This document shows, piece by piece, positions 1 through 5,882 of a stretch of DNA of 10,217 bases (positions are counted from its first letter, which is position 1; each line of letters starts with the position of its first letter). The stretch is from positions 1 through 10,217 of the forward strand of contig JANXLO010000254.1 of assembly GCA_025355115.1 (NCBI GenBank). Direction: 5' to 3'. The DNA comes from Chthonomonadaceae bacterium (lineage in GTDB: Bacteria > Armatimonadota > Chthonomonadetes > Chthonomonadales > Chthonomonadaceae). The position numbers and the translations under genes are program-made. Below the pieces are notes generated by a model. That model was given only the letters and a program-made list of their open reading frames with translations, was not told the origin of the DNA and did no database searches.

Positions 1-2195
1 CGCCCAAGCCGAATGAAACTCTTCTGGAATCACTGCATCGAGTGCAGGCACTCGCGCTGACGGGCGAGCCGAAATTCTCCGATCTTCTGATTCTGGCGGC
101 GAAGCACGATAGCCCGCTGGTTCGCGAATGGGCCGCAGTAGGGCTCGGTGCTACCCATACAGCCGAGGGAGTTCGTCCGCTCATCGCCGCGCTCGGTGAT
201 CATGCTAAGCCCGTTCGGGAGGCAGCAACCTGGGCTCTGCGGCAGACTCTGCTCGACGACAAGGGCTGGGATGCCGCGTTGACTGCATTCGAACTCGGCA
301 ACGACGACACTCGTTCTCAGATCGCACAGGCCCTGAATATGAGGGCGGATGCTGTACTTCCGGGCGCGCATGTCAACTGGCCGCGCCTCACCTCACTGCT
401 AGACCGGGGCATGAACCGTGATCCGAATCCCGCAGTCCGCGCCTGGTCGGTCAAGGCCGCATGGCAGTGGTGGGTCTGGAACCCTCCAGTCCGAAGCGAG
501 CTGAATTCCGCCTGGGTCACCCTGCTCACTCGGCCCGAAAGCAACTCCGTAGTCGAGAACAGCGTACGCTACAGCAGTCAGGCGCTCTTCATTGCCAACG
601 GGCACAAGGCTAACGGATCGGGTGAGCAGCAGTACAAAGAGCTGGCATCACTGTTCGCTTCATTGACAGCCAGACTCGATGCGTCTGGCGAGCCGGAGGC
701 CAGATCACGACTGAGCAGGAGACTGATCGGAATCGGCGGCACTTTTTTTCGGACATCTGGAGGCGACGGAGGGCCTGGCCAGATGGGCTATGCCACCCCT
801 GGCTCAGGCGAGATGATGGGCAAAGCCGCGCTGGCTTTCCTAAGCGTGGCGGAGACCCGTACCGATCTCACCGAGATGAAAGCAGGGCTTGAAGGCGCCG
901 CAAACGTTCCCTATCAGCCACTCACCAACTATCTCGTCAAATACTCGCTTCGCGGCCCGGACGAGCTGCGCCAACTCGCCTCCAGCGCCGTCAGTGACCC
1001 GCGTTCCGTCAGTCTAGCGGCTGTTCCGGAGCTCGTGGAGCCTCAACTGGCCCAGGTGATGCGCGGAGCGATGGAACCCCCTCGTCGCCCGCAGATTTCC
1101 GATCCAATCCTCGCTCTCTGGTCACGGGTAAACTGGGTCATCCCTAAAACCACCGAACAGCAGCGCAACTTCTTCAGCATGATAATCCCTCGTCTCGACG
1201 TCTACTTTGAGCCGGAGCAGCTGAACGCCATCACCGACACTGCAAAACGAGCTGAGGCTGAAAAGAGTCAGGAGGCCAATCGATATCTTGCCGATAAGCT
1301 CGGGGAGGTGCTGAAGGAGAATCCTGACCTGCATCAGCGGGTCGTGCTGACCGACTACTTCCCTGTCAAATTCACGAACCCGTTGCAGGAGCTGTACTGG
1401 GTTCGCAATGTCGAGTGGATTCTGACGTTCACGGAGAGTGATCCCCCTGTAGCTACGACGAAAACGGCTGCCTTCCTCCAGGCGGTGACGCCACCACAGC
1501 TTCAGCCTGACCCGCTTCTTACAGTAAAAGATCGCGCGCTTCAGCTCTACCTCGACGCGCTCCGTCCAGCGGGTGACCCGGCAGCTCGGGCAGTCGCAAT
1601 TCGAATGGCAAACAAGACCGCGCTCCGGACGAATCCAGAAGTCATTCGCGCGCTCACTGAGCTTGCGAAGACGGAGACCGCACCGGAACTCAAAACCATC
1701 CTTCTGAATGTTCTCAAGCAGAGCAACGAATTTCTGCCGAGCCTGAAAGCCGAGTTGAAGAAAGAGCATCATCCAAGCGTCCGATTCGATGCCACTGGCG
1801 AGGCGGTCCTCACGCAGGGTCAGACAGACGATGTCCTCTACTTCCGCGACTACGTGCTTCCGGAGCTGACTCGCCAGAAACGATCAGATCAGCAAGCCTG
1901 CATGGGCTGCCACGGCCTGCCGGGCCGTGTCCCCTCTCTCTATCTTCGAGCGCCCGACAAATTCGGGTTCATGCCTGTAGCGGACGTGCTGTACGACTAT
2001 CGAACGCTACAGCAGCGCGTCAATCTGACCGCCCCTGAGCGCAGCAAAATGCTTCGCAAGCCTCTGAATATTCAGGACGGCAAAGAGGACGGGCACCAGG
2101 GGGGACGGCGCTACTCGCCCGGCGATCCTGGCTATCTGATTCTAAAGCACTGGGTGGAAAATCAGGCGGAAATTCAGAAACCTGCCGGACAATAG
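1..2195 (+). CDS. HEAT-repeat protein with C-terminal cytochrome c-like domain (5' partial)
   Basis: The frame is open to the left edge (reading PKPNETLLESLHRV before the GTG at 42), so the true start is outside the window and 42 should not be taken as it. The first ~100 visible residues are HEAT-like helical repeats (HDSPLVREWAAVGLG, DHAKPVREAATWAL), a scaffold fold. A long, mostly helical middle follows that I do not recognise. Near the C-terminus CMGCH (bases 1899-1913) is a canonical CxxCH covalent haem c site. After it come LRKPLN, GGRRY and a DPGY-x4-LKHWVEN ending, the pattern of small cytochrome domains common in Planctomycetes, Verrucomicrobia and Acidobacteria. Haem c attachment happens outside the cytoplasm, so an export signal is expected upstream (inference). 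An electron-transfer or haem-dependent role is likely, but the partner is unknown. It ends in tandem TAG TAG stops, 9 bp from the convergent gene. Confidence 0.85.
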   Translation, partial: PKPNETLLESLHRVQALALTGEPKFSDLLILAAKHDSPLVREWAAVGLGATHTAEGVRPLIAALGDHAKPVREAATWALRQTLLDDKGWDAALTAFELGNDDTRSQIAQALNMRADAVLPGAHVNWPRLTSLLDRGMNRDPNPAVRAWSVKAAWQWWVWNPPVRSELNSAWVTLLTRPESNSVVENSVRYSSQALFIANGHKANGSGEQQYKELASLFASLTARLDASGEPEARSRLSRRLIGIGGTFFRTSGGDGGPGQMGYATPGSGEMMGKAALAFLSVAETRTDLTEMKAGLEGAANVPYQPLTNYLVKYSLRGPDELRQLASSAVSDPRSVSLAAVPELVEPQLAQVMRGAMEPPRRPQISDPILALWSRVNWVIPKTTEQQRNFFSMIIPRLDVYFEPEQLNAITDTAKRAEAEKSQEANRYLADKLGEVLKENPDLHQRVVLTDYFPVKFTNPLQELYWVRNVEWILTFTESDPPVATTKTAAFLQAVTPPQLQPDPLLTVKDRALQLYLDALRPAGDPAARAVAIRMANKTALRTNPEVIRALTELAKTETAPELKTILLNVLKQSNEFLPSLKAELKKEHHPSVRFDATGEAVLTQGQTDDVLYFRDYVLPELTRQKRSDQQACMGCHGLPGRVPSLYLRAPDKFGFMPVADVLYDYRTLQQRVNLTAPERSKMLRKPLNIQDGKEDGHQGGRRYSPGDPGYLILKHWVENQAEIQKPAGQ
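1899..1913 (+). other. CxxCH haem c attachment site (CMGCH)
   Basis: The codons tgc atg ggc tgc cac encode CMGCH in frame with the HEAT-repeat gene. It is the only CxxCH motif I see in the protein, so one haem c is predicted. The context LxGLPGRVPSLYL downstream resembles single-haem cytochrome modules rather than a zinc site. Confidence 0.75.
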
Positions 2196-2204
2196 TAGCA
2201 TATG

Positions 2205-3026
2205 TTAGCTCTCTAAGGCGATTGAGCGAATGTACACTGCGGCCAATGTGTATTCTGCTTCACTCGGCAGATGCTCCAGCAGAAGCGGAATATCTGGGCC
2301 GAGCCGGTTCAGTTCCTGAAGGTAGACTCGATAGTCTAGACCGCCGAGGCCAGGACGCACTTCGTCAAGATGGACGGTCAGACGCGGCGCGAGGGCGATG
2401 TCCTTGGCGTGGCACGATTTGATCCATGGGCCAAGCTTCGTGAAGCAGTCCTCCAGCAACGCTCCGTTTTCAAAGAACCGCTGCGGGCTTGAGATGAGGT
2501 TCACGGGATCCAAATGCACTGCGAAGCCAGGACGGTCAATCGCTTTGATTAGCGCGAGATAGCTGTCTGCTCCGTCCGGAAATGCCCACGGCATGGTTTC
2601 AAGCGTGTAGAAAGTCCGGGTTGGCCGTACTGCGTCCACAATTTCGCGGACTGTCTGCACTACCAGGTCGAACGTGTCAGCAGTTAGATTGTCGGGATGC
2701 GGGCCGTCCCACTGCTCCCCTCGCGACCCGGCGATGTTGACGCAGCATACCGCCCCCACCCGCTCCGCAAGATCAAGCTGACGCTGGCAGAGCGCAATCG
2801 CTACACGACGAGTCTCCCCGTCTGGACTGATCGGATTGCTCCACGCACCGACCTCCGCGATGACGATATCAACCTCCTGCGCCGCTCGAACATACGCTCG
2901 AACTATGGCCTCGTCCGCCTTAGCATCCACCGGACAGTACGCCGCTCGATAGCCGTGCCTCATGACTGTCTGAGCCCATAGCTCCGGCGTAGATGTATCC
3001 CCGAAAACAGGTCCCCCAAGTCGCAA
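2205..3026 (-). CDS. sugar phosphate isomerase/epimerase-like protein (xylose-isomerase-like TIM barrel, cytoplasmic)
   Basis: This 273-residue protein fits the xylose isomerase-like TIM-barrel family (AP endonuclease 2 superfamily), which binds divalent metal and isomerises or epimerises keto-sugars or inositol derivatives. The expected ligands are visible in order: E143 in TLETMPW, D173 in HLDPVN, H206 in SCHAKD and E251 in LLLEHLP. The RPGLGGLDYRVYLQEL stretch is the usual PGxGxxD(W/Y) signature before the last strand. There is no signal peptide, so it acts in the cytoplasm. The start is TTG at 3026, chosen because GGAGG (3033-3037) lies 6 nt upstream and the barrel begins directly after it; the next frame with a GTG does not encode this protein. 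A near-consensus promoter precedes it. The substrate cannot be read from sequence. Confidence 0.88.
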   Translation of the reverse strand: MRLGGPVFGDTSTPELWAQTVMRHGYRAAYCPVDAKADEAIVRAYVRAAQEVDIVIAEVGAWSNPISPDGETRRVAIALCQRQLDLAERVGAVCCVNIAGSRGEQWDGPHPDNLTADTFDLVVQTVREIVDAVRPTRTFYTLETMPWAFPDGADSYLALIKAIDRPGFAVHLDPVNLISSPQRFFENGALLEDCFTKLGPWIKSCHAKDIALAPRLTVHLDEVRPGLGGLDYRVYLQELNRLGPDIPLLLEHLPSEAEYTLAAVYIRSIALES

Positions 3027-3032
3027 TTTTCA

Positions 3033-3037
3033 CCTCC
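3033..3037 (-). promoter_or_regulatory. Shine-Dalgarno for the TTG-start isomerase gene
   Basis: On the minus strand GGAGGTGAAAA precedes TTG. The GGAGG core sits 6 nt from the start codon, and this decides the TTG start at 3026. Confidence 0.7.
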
Positions 3038-3067
3038 ACATGGTAGTTGTCGACCCTATTCGACGTC

Positions 3068-3096
3068 ATTATACAGCAAGGCAACCGGAGTGTCCA
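3068..3096 (-). promoter_or_regulatory. sigma70-type promoter of the leftward isomerase gene
   Basis: Minus strand: -35 TGGACA (3091-3096), 17-bp spacer, -10 TATAAT (3068-3073). The -35 differs from consensus by one base and the -10 is perfect. Transcription should start near 3061, giving a leader of about 35 nt before the TTG start. The -35 box is flanked by CCGGA (3085-3089) and TCCGG (3097-3101), an operator-like inverted repeat. Confidence 0.65.
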
Positions 3097-3100
3097 TCCG

Positions 3101-3130
3101 GCACGGCAGAGCAATCGGCAATCTCCGTGC
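3101..3130. repeat. inverted repeat between the divergent promoters (possible operator)
   Basis: GCACGG (3101-3106) is repeated as CCGTGC (3125-3130) with an 18-bp spacer. It lies exactly between the two divergent -35 boxes (3096 and 3139), where one bound regulator could act on both transcripts. Six-bp arms can occur by chance; a regulatory role is inferred from position only. Confidence 0.3.
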
Positions 3131-3138
3131 AAAGTTCA

Positions 3139-3168
3139 TTGACGACAGCCTGCCTTATCCTCTATAAT
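3139..3168 (+). promoter_or_regulatory. sigma70-type promoter of the AAA/NHL/TPR operon
   Basis: Plus strand: -35 TTGACG (3139-3144), 18-bp spacer, perfect -10 TATAAT (3163-3168). Transcription should start near 3175, leaving a leader of roughly 108 nt. The -10 is the core of a 13-bp inverted repeat, CTCTAT-A-ATAGAG (3160-3172), so a repressor could cover it. This is the only strong promoter I see for the three-gene unit. Confidence 0.65.
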
Positions 3169-3181
3169 AGAGTGTCGCATC

Positions 3182-3236
3182 TATGGGCATGATAGGGAAG
3201 AGGTCGCTGCTCGACTCGGGAATGCCCCATATGCCC
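3182..3236 (+). promoter_or_regulatory. 5' leader of the AAA operon with competing hairpin arms
   Basis: TATGGGCAT (3182-3190) can pair with ATGCCCCATA (3222-3231) with one bulged base, or through GGGCAT with a second ATGCCC at 3231-3236. The loop holds a small inner hairpin, GTCG (3203-3206) with CGAC (3212-3215). The two ATGCCC copies are mutually exclusive partners. No known riboswitch class was recognised, so a regulatory role is only a possibility. Confidence 0.3.
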
Positions 3237-3268
3237 GTGCTCTGCCTTTTTCTGATCGATTTTTTGTC

Positions 3269-3274
3269 GGAGGT
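3269..3274 (+). promoter_or_regulatory. Shine-Dalgarno for the TTG-start AAA+ gene
   Basis: GGAGGT ends 8 nt before TTG at 3283. No in-frame ATG lies nearby, and the family's N-terminal segment (LIRARYPIIYIVSWEE) starts soon after, so this site fixes the TTG start. Confidence 0.7.
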
Positions 3275-3282
3275 AACTGCAT

Positions 3283-4911
3283 TTGGCCTCTTCCGCAGTG
3301 GATATTGAACTCGAAACCCTGATTCGCGCCCGCTACCCCATCATCTACATCGTCTCCTGGGAGGAGAAGCGGGTGGAGGACGCTCTGCGCACGATAGCAC
3401 GTGACCGGGGCAAAAAAATCTTCTTCTGGACGATCACTCAGGGCATGGTACAGAATCCTAATCACCGCGACAACGCCACGCGTGATCCGATTGCGGCCCT
3501 CGATGCGGTCATGGATTCGCGTGAGCAGGCGCTCTTCGTTCTCAAGGACTATCACGCCTTCATAAGCGATGTCACCGTCACACGCCGCCTGCGCGACCTG
3601 ACCGCCGCCCTCAAAACGAGCTACAAGACGCTGATCATCCTCGCTCCGAATTTGAAGCTTCCACACGAGCTTGAAAAAGATGTCACCGTAGTGGACTACG
3701 GCCTGCCCGACCACGAGGACCTCGACCAGCTGCTAGAGGGAATCGTCCAGTCGGTCAAGGACAACCCGCAGGTAGACACGAACCTCAGCGAAATCGAGCG
3801 CGATCAGATACTCAAGGCGGCACAGGGGCTTACGGCGAACGAGGCGGAAAACGTTTTCGCGAAATCGTTGGTCGAAAAGCATAAGTTCGACGTGGATGTA
3901 ATCCTCAGCGAGAAGGAGCAAATCATTCGCAAGTCGGGCATCCTCGAATATTACCCTTTCAGCGAGAACATAGGGGATGTCGGCGGGCTCGATCTGCTTA
4001 AGGACTGGATGGAAAAGCGCACCGTTGCTTTCACCGAGAAGGCGAGAGACTTCGGGCTGCCCTCTCCGCGAGGGGTGCTTCTTCTGGGCGTTCAAGGATG
4101 CGGGAAGAGCCTCTCCGCCAAAGCCATCGGCTCTCTCTGGCGCCTGCCACTGCTCCGTCTGGATGTCGGGCGCATCTTCGCGGGAATCGTTGGCTCCTCC
4201 GAGGAGAATATGAGAAAGGCCATCCGCGTAGCGGAATCAGTCGCGCCCTGTATTCTATGGCTCGATGAACTCGAGAAAGGCTTCTCCGGCACACAGAGCT
4301 CCGGGATGTCCGACGGCGGCACCACTAGCCGTGTCTTCGGAACGTTTTTGACCTGGATGCAGGACAAGAAAGCACCCGCTTTCGTCGTAGCCACCTCAAA
4401 CGACGTGACCAGCCTCCCGCCCGAGTTGCTTCGCAAAGGCCGTTTCGACGAGATTTTCTTCATCGACCTGCCCTCAACTGAGGAACGCAAACAGATTTTC
4501 AAGATACACCTTCAGAAGCGGAAACGGGCTCCCGAGGATTTTGAGGTCGACAAGCTTGCTGACGCCACTCCAGGCTTTTCCGGAGCCGAGATCGAAGCCT
4601 GCGTCGTGGAGGCTCTCTACGACGCCTTCGACGAGGAGAAGCTTCTTACCACGGAGGCGCTGGTCTTGGCGGCGCACAACACGGTCCCGCTCTCCATGAC
4701 CATGCGGGAGCGCATCGAGGACCTGCGGGAGTGGGCAAACACTCGCGCCCGCGCAGCCTCCAGCGCTCAGTCCGAAGATATGGCCACCATTGCGCAGATG
4801 CTGTTGGCAGCGAAGGCAACCGATCCGGCAACGCGCGAAATAGACTCCGCCGCGCTCGATATCAAGTCCGTGATTCCCTCCGCACCTCCTGCAGCGGCGT
4901 CAAGCGCCTGA
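3283..4911 (+). CDS. Ycf46-like AAA+ ATPase
   Basis: This 542-residue AAA+ ATPase resembles the Ycf46 family of cyanobacteria and plastids. The C-terminal module has all key elements: GVQGCGKS Walker A (269-276), CILWLDE Walker B (323-329, D328/E329), sensor-1 N373 in ATSND, and the arginine-finger region LRKGRFD (383-389). It ends in a lid helix with GFSGAEIEACV (431-441). Residues ~9-215 form the Ycf46-type N-terminal half. They look like a degenerate AAA fold: a strand then SWEEKR where a P-loop should be, LFVLKDYH where Walker B should be, and LAPN at sensor 1. The last ~50 residues are an Ala/Ser-rich tail. No signal or membrane segment is present, so it is cytoplasmic and probably oligomeric. 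It is first in an operon, 17 bp before the NHL gene. The substrate to be remodelled is unknown; its two neighbours are natural candidates for partners. Confidence 0.88.
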   Translation: MASSAVDIELETLIRARYPIIYIVSWEEKRVEDALRTIARDRGKKIFFWTITQGMVQNPNHRDNATRDPIAALDAVMDSREQALFVLKDYHAFISDVTVTRRLRDLTAALKTSYKTLIILAPNLKLPHELEKDVTVVDYGLPDHEDLDQLLEGIVQSVKDNPQVDTNLSEIERDQILKAAQGLTANEAENVFAKSLVEKHKFDVDVILSEKEQIIRKSGILEYYPFSENIGDVGGLDLLKDWMEKRTVAFTEKARDFGLPSPRGVLLLGVQGCGKSLSAKAIGSLWRLPLLRLDVGRIFAGIVGSSEENMRKAIRVAESVAPCILWLDELEKGFSGTQSSGMSDGGTTSRVFGTFLTWMQDKKAPAFVVATSNDVTSLPPELLRKGRFDEIFFIDLPSTEERKQIFKIHLQKRKRAPEDFEVDKLADATPGFSGAEIEACVVEALYDAFDEEKLLTTEALVLAAHNTVPLSMTMRERIEDLREWANTRARAASSAQSEDMATIAQMLLAAKATDPATREIDSAALDIKSVIPSAPPAAASSA

Positions 4912-4928
4912 CGTGAACAAGAAGCAAC

Positions 4929-5849
4929 ATGAGCGATAGATTCGATTTCCTGGAGCTTGGCAACGAGCGTCCGGTCCTCCCGCCGCCCTCGGCCGATTCC
5001 GCTCAGGAATCAGTGCAGGGGATGGGCTGGAAGCCCATGCGTCTGAGGGCAGTGGAGGTGATTGGCGAGAAGGGCACGAGAGCCGGTCAATTCGACACAC
5101 CCACCGGACTGGCCGTTGATCCCTGGGGCTCGCTCTATGTCGCGGACAGCGGCAATCATCGTGTTCAGCGCATTACTTCCGGCGGCGACGTCTATCTCTA
5201 CGGAAAGCCCGGCAACGGCGTAGGACAGCTCTGGGGGCCGCAGGCCGTTGCCGTCGATCCCACAGGCCAGTTTTTCTTTGTCGCCGAGCAGGGCAATAAC
5301 CGGGTTCAATGCTTTCGTTTCAACGGCCAGCACTACGTCATGTACAACGGCTTTCACAGCCCGAGCGGAGCCGCGTTCGACGCTCAGGGGATGCTCTGGA
5401 TATCGGACACAGGAGCATCGAAGGTGCTGCGCATCGACACCCGCTCCGGGCACTGCGTAGGCGGGCTTGACAGGGCGCACGGGATGCATCGTCCGACTGC
5501 CATTGCCTGCGACACGTCGCACAATATTTTTGTAACGGAAGGCACTTCTAACGATGTCATCCGATTCAATTCCGCGGGCGTCAAGCAGTTCGCCTACGCC
5601 GACAATCGAAAGCTCAACTCCCCTGCGCAGATGGCCGTGGATGCTATGGGCCGCTGCTATCTGGCGGAGTCTGGCGCGGACAGACTGCACGTGCTGGATA
5701 TGAACGGCAACTCGATCGTCACTTTCGACCGGCCAAGCACTCGGCTTGGCCCTCTTAACGGCCCGTCTGGCGTCGCGCTCGGCCCTGGCGGAGAGATATA
5801 CCTCGCCGACACGCTCAATCACCGCGTCCTCCGCCTTGCCTGGGAATGA
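4929..5849 (+). CDS. cytoplasmic six-repeat NHL beta-propeller protein
   Basis: This 306-residue protein is almost entirely NHL repeats, which fold into beta-propellers that bind proteins or other ligands. Six repeats are visible near residues 54-82, 100-130, 143-169, 187-213, 229-256 and 276-303, for example LYVADSGNHRVQRI and IYLADTLNHRVLRL. Six blades make one complete propeller. The third to fifth are more diverged. The first ~40 residues are not propeller; they start MSDRFDFLELGNE followed by a Pro-rich stretch, with no signal peptide, which is unusual since many bacterial NHL proteins are exported. The ATG at 4929 lacks a strong Shine-Dalgarno, so translation may depend on coupling to the ATPase gene 17 bp upstream. 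A role as a binding or adaptor subunit of the ATPase is inferred from operon position only. Confidence 0.85.
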   Translation: MSDRFDFLELGNERPVLPPPSADSAQESVQGMGWKPMRLRAVEVIGEKGTRAGQFDTPTGLAVDPWGSLYVADSGNHRVQRITSGGDVYLYGKPGNGVGQLWGPQAVAVDPTGQFFFVAEQGNNRVQCFRFNGQHYVMYNGFHSPSGAAFDAQGMLWISDTGASKVLRIDTRSGHCVGGLDRAHGMHRPTAIACDTSHNIFVTEGTSNDVIRFNSAGVKQFAYADNRKLNSPAQMAVDAMGRCYLAESGADRLHVLDMNGNSIVTFDRPSTRLGPLNGPSGVALGPGGEIYLADTLNHRVLRLAWE

Positions 5850-5882
5850 TCTCAGCGAGTACTCGTTCAATCAAAGGGTAAT

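Noticed and set aside
1122..1772. Minus-strand open frame of 216 codons opposite the HEAT/cytochrome gene
   Set aside because: Arg/Leu/Phe-rich shadow with no family resemblance; the plus-strand frame continues unbroken to a CxxCH domain.
2196..2204. Search for a terminator between the convergent genes ending at 2195 and starting their 3' end at 2205
   Set aside because: The 9-bp gap and its flanks show no stable hairpin with a U-tract; only the tandem TAG stops are notable.
5856..5865. Perfect 10-bp palindrome CGAGTACTCG in the gap before the TPR gene
   Set aside because: Palindromes of this length are expected several times by chance in 10 kb, and no promoter lies next to it.
5010..5870. 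Long minus-strand open frame (286 codons) opposite the NHL gene
   Set aside because: It is antisense to six clear NHL repeats, has no recognisable domain and reads as a shadow of GC-rich coding sequence.
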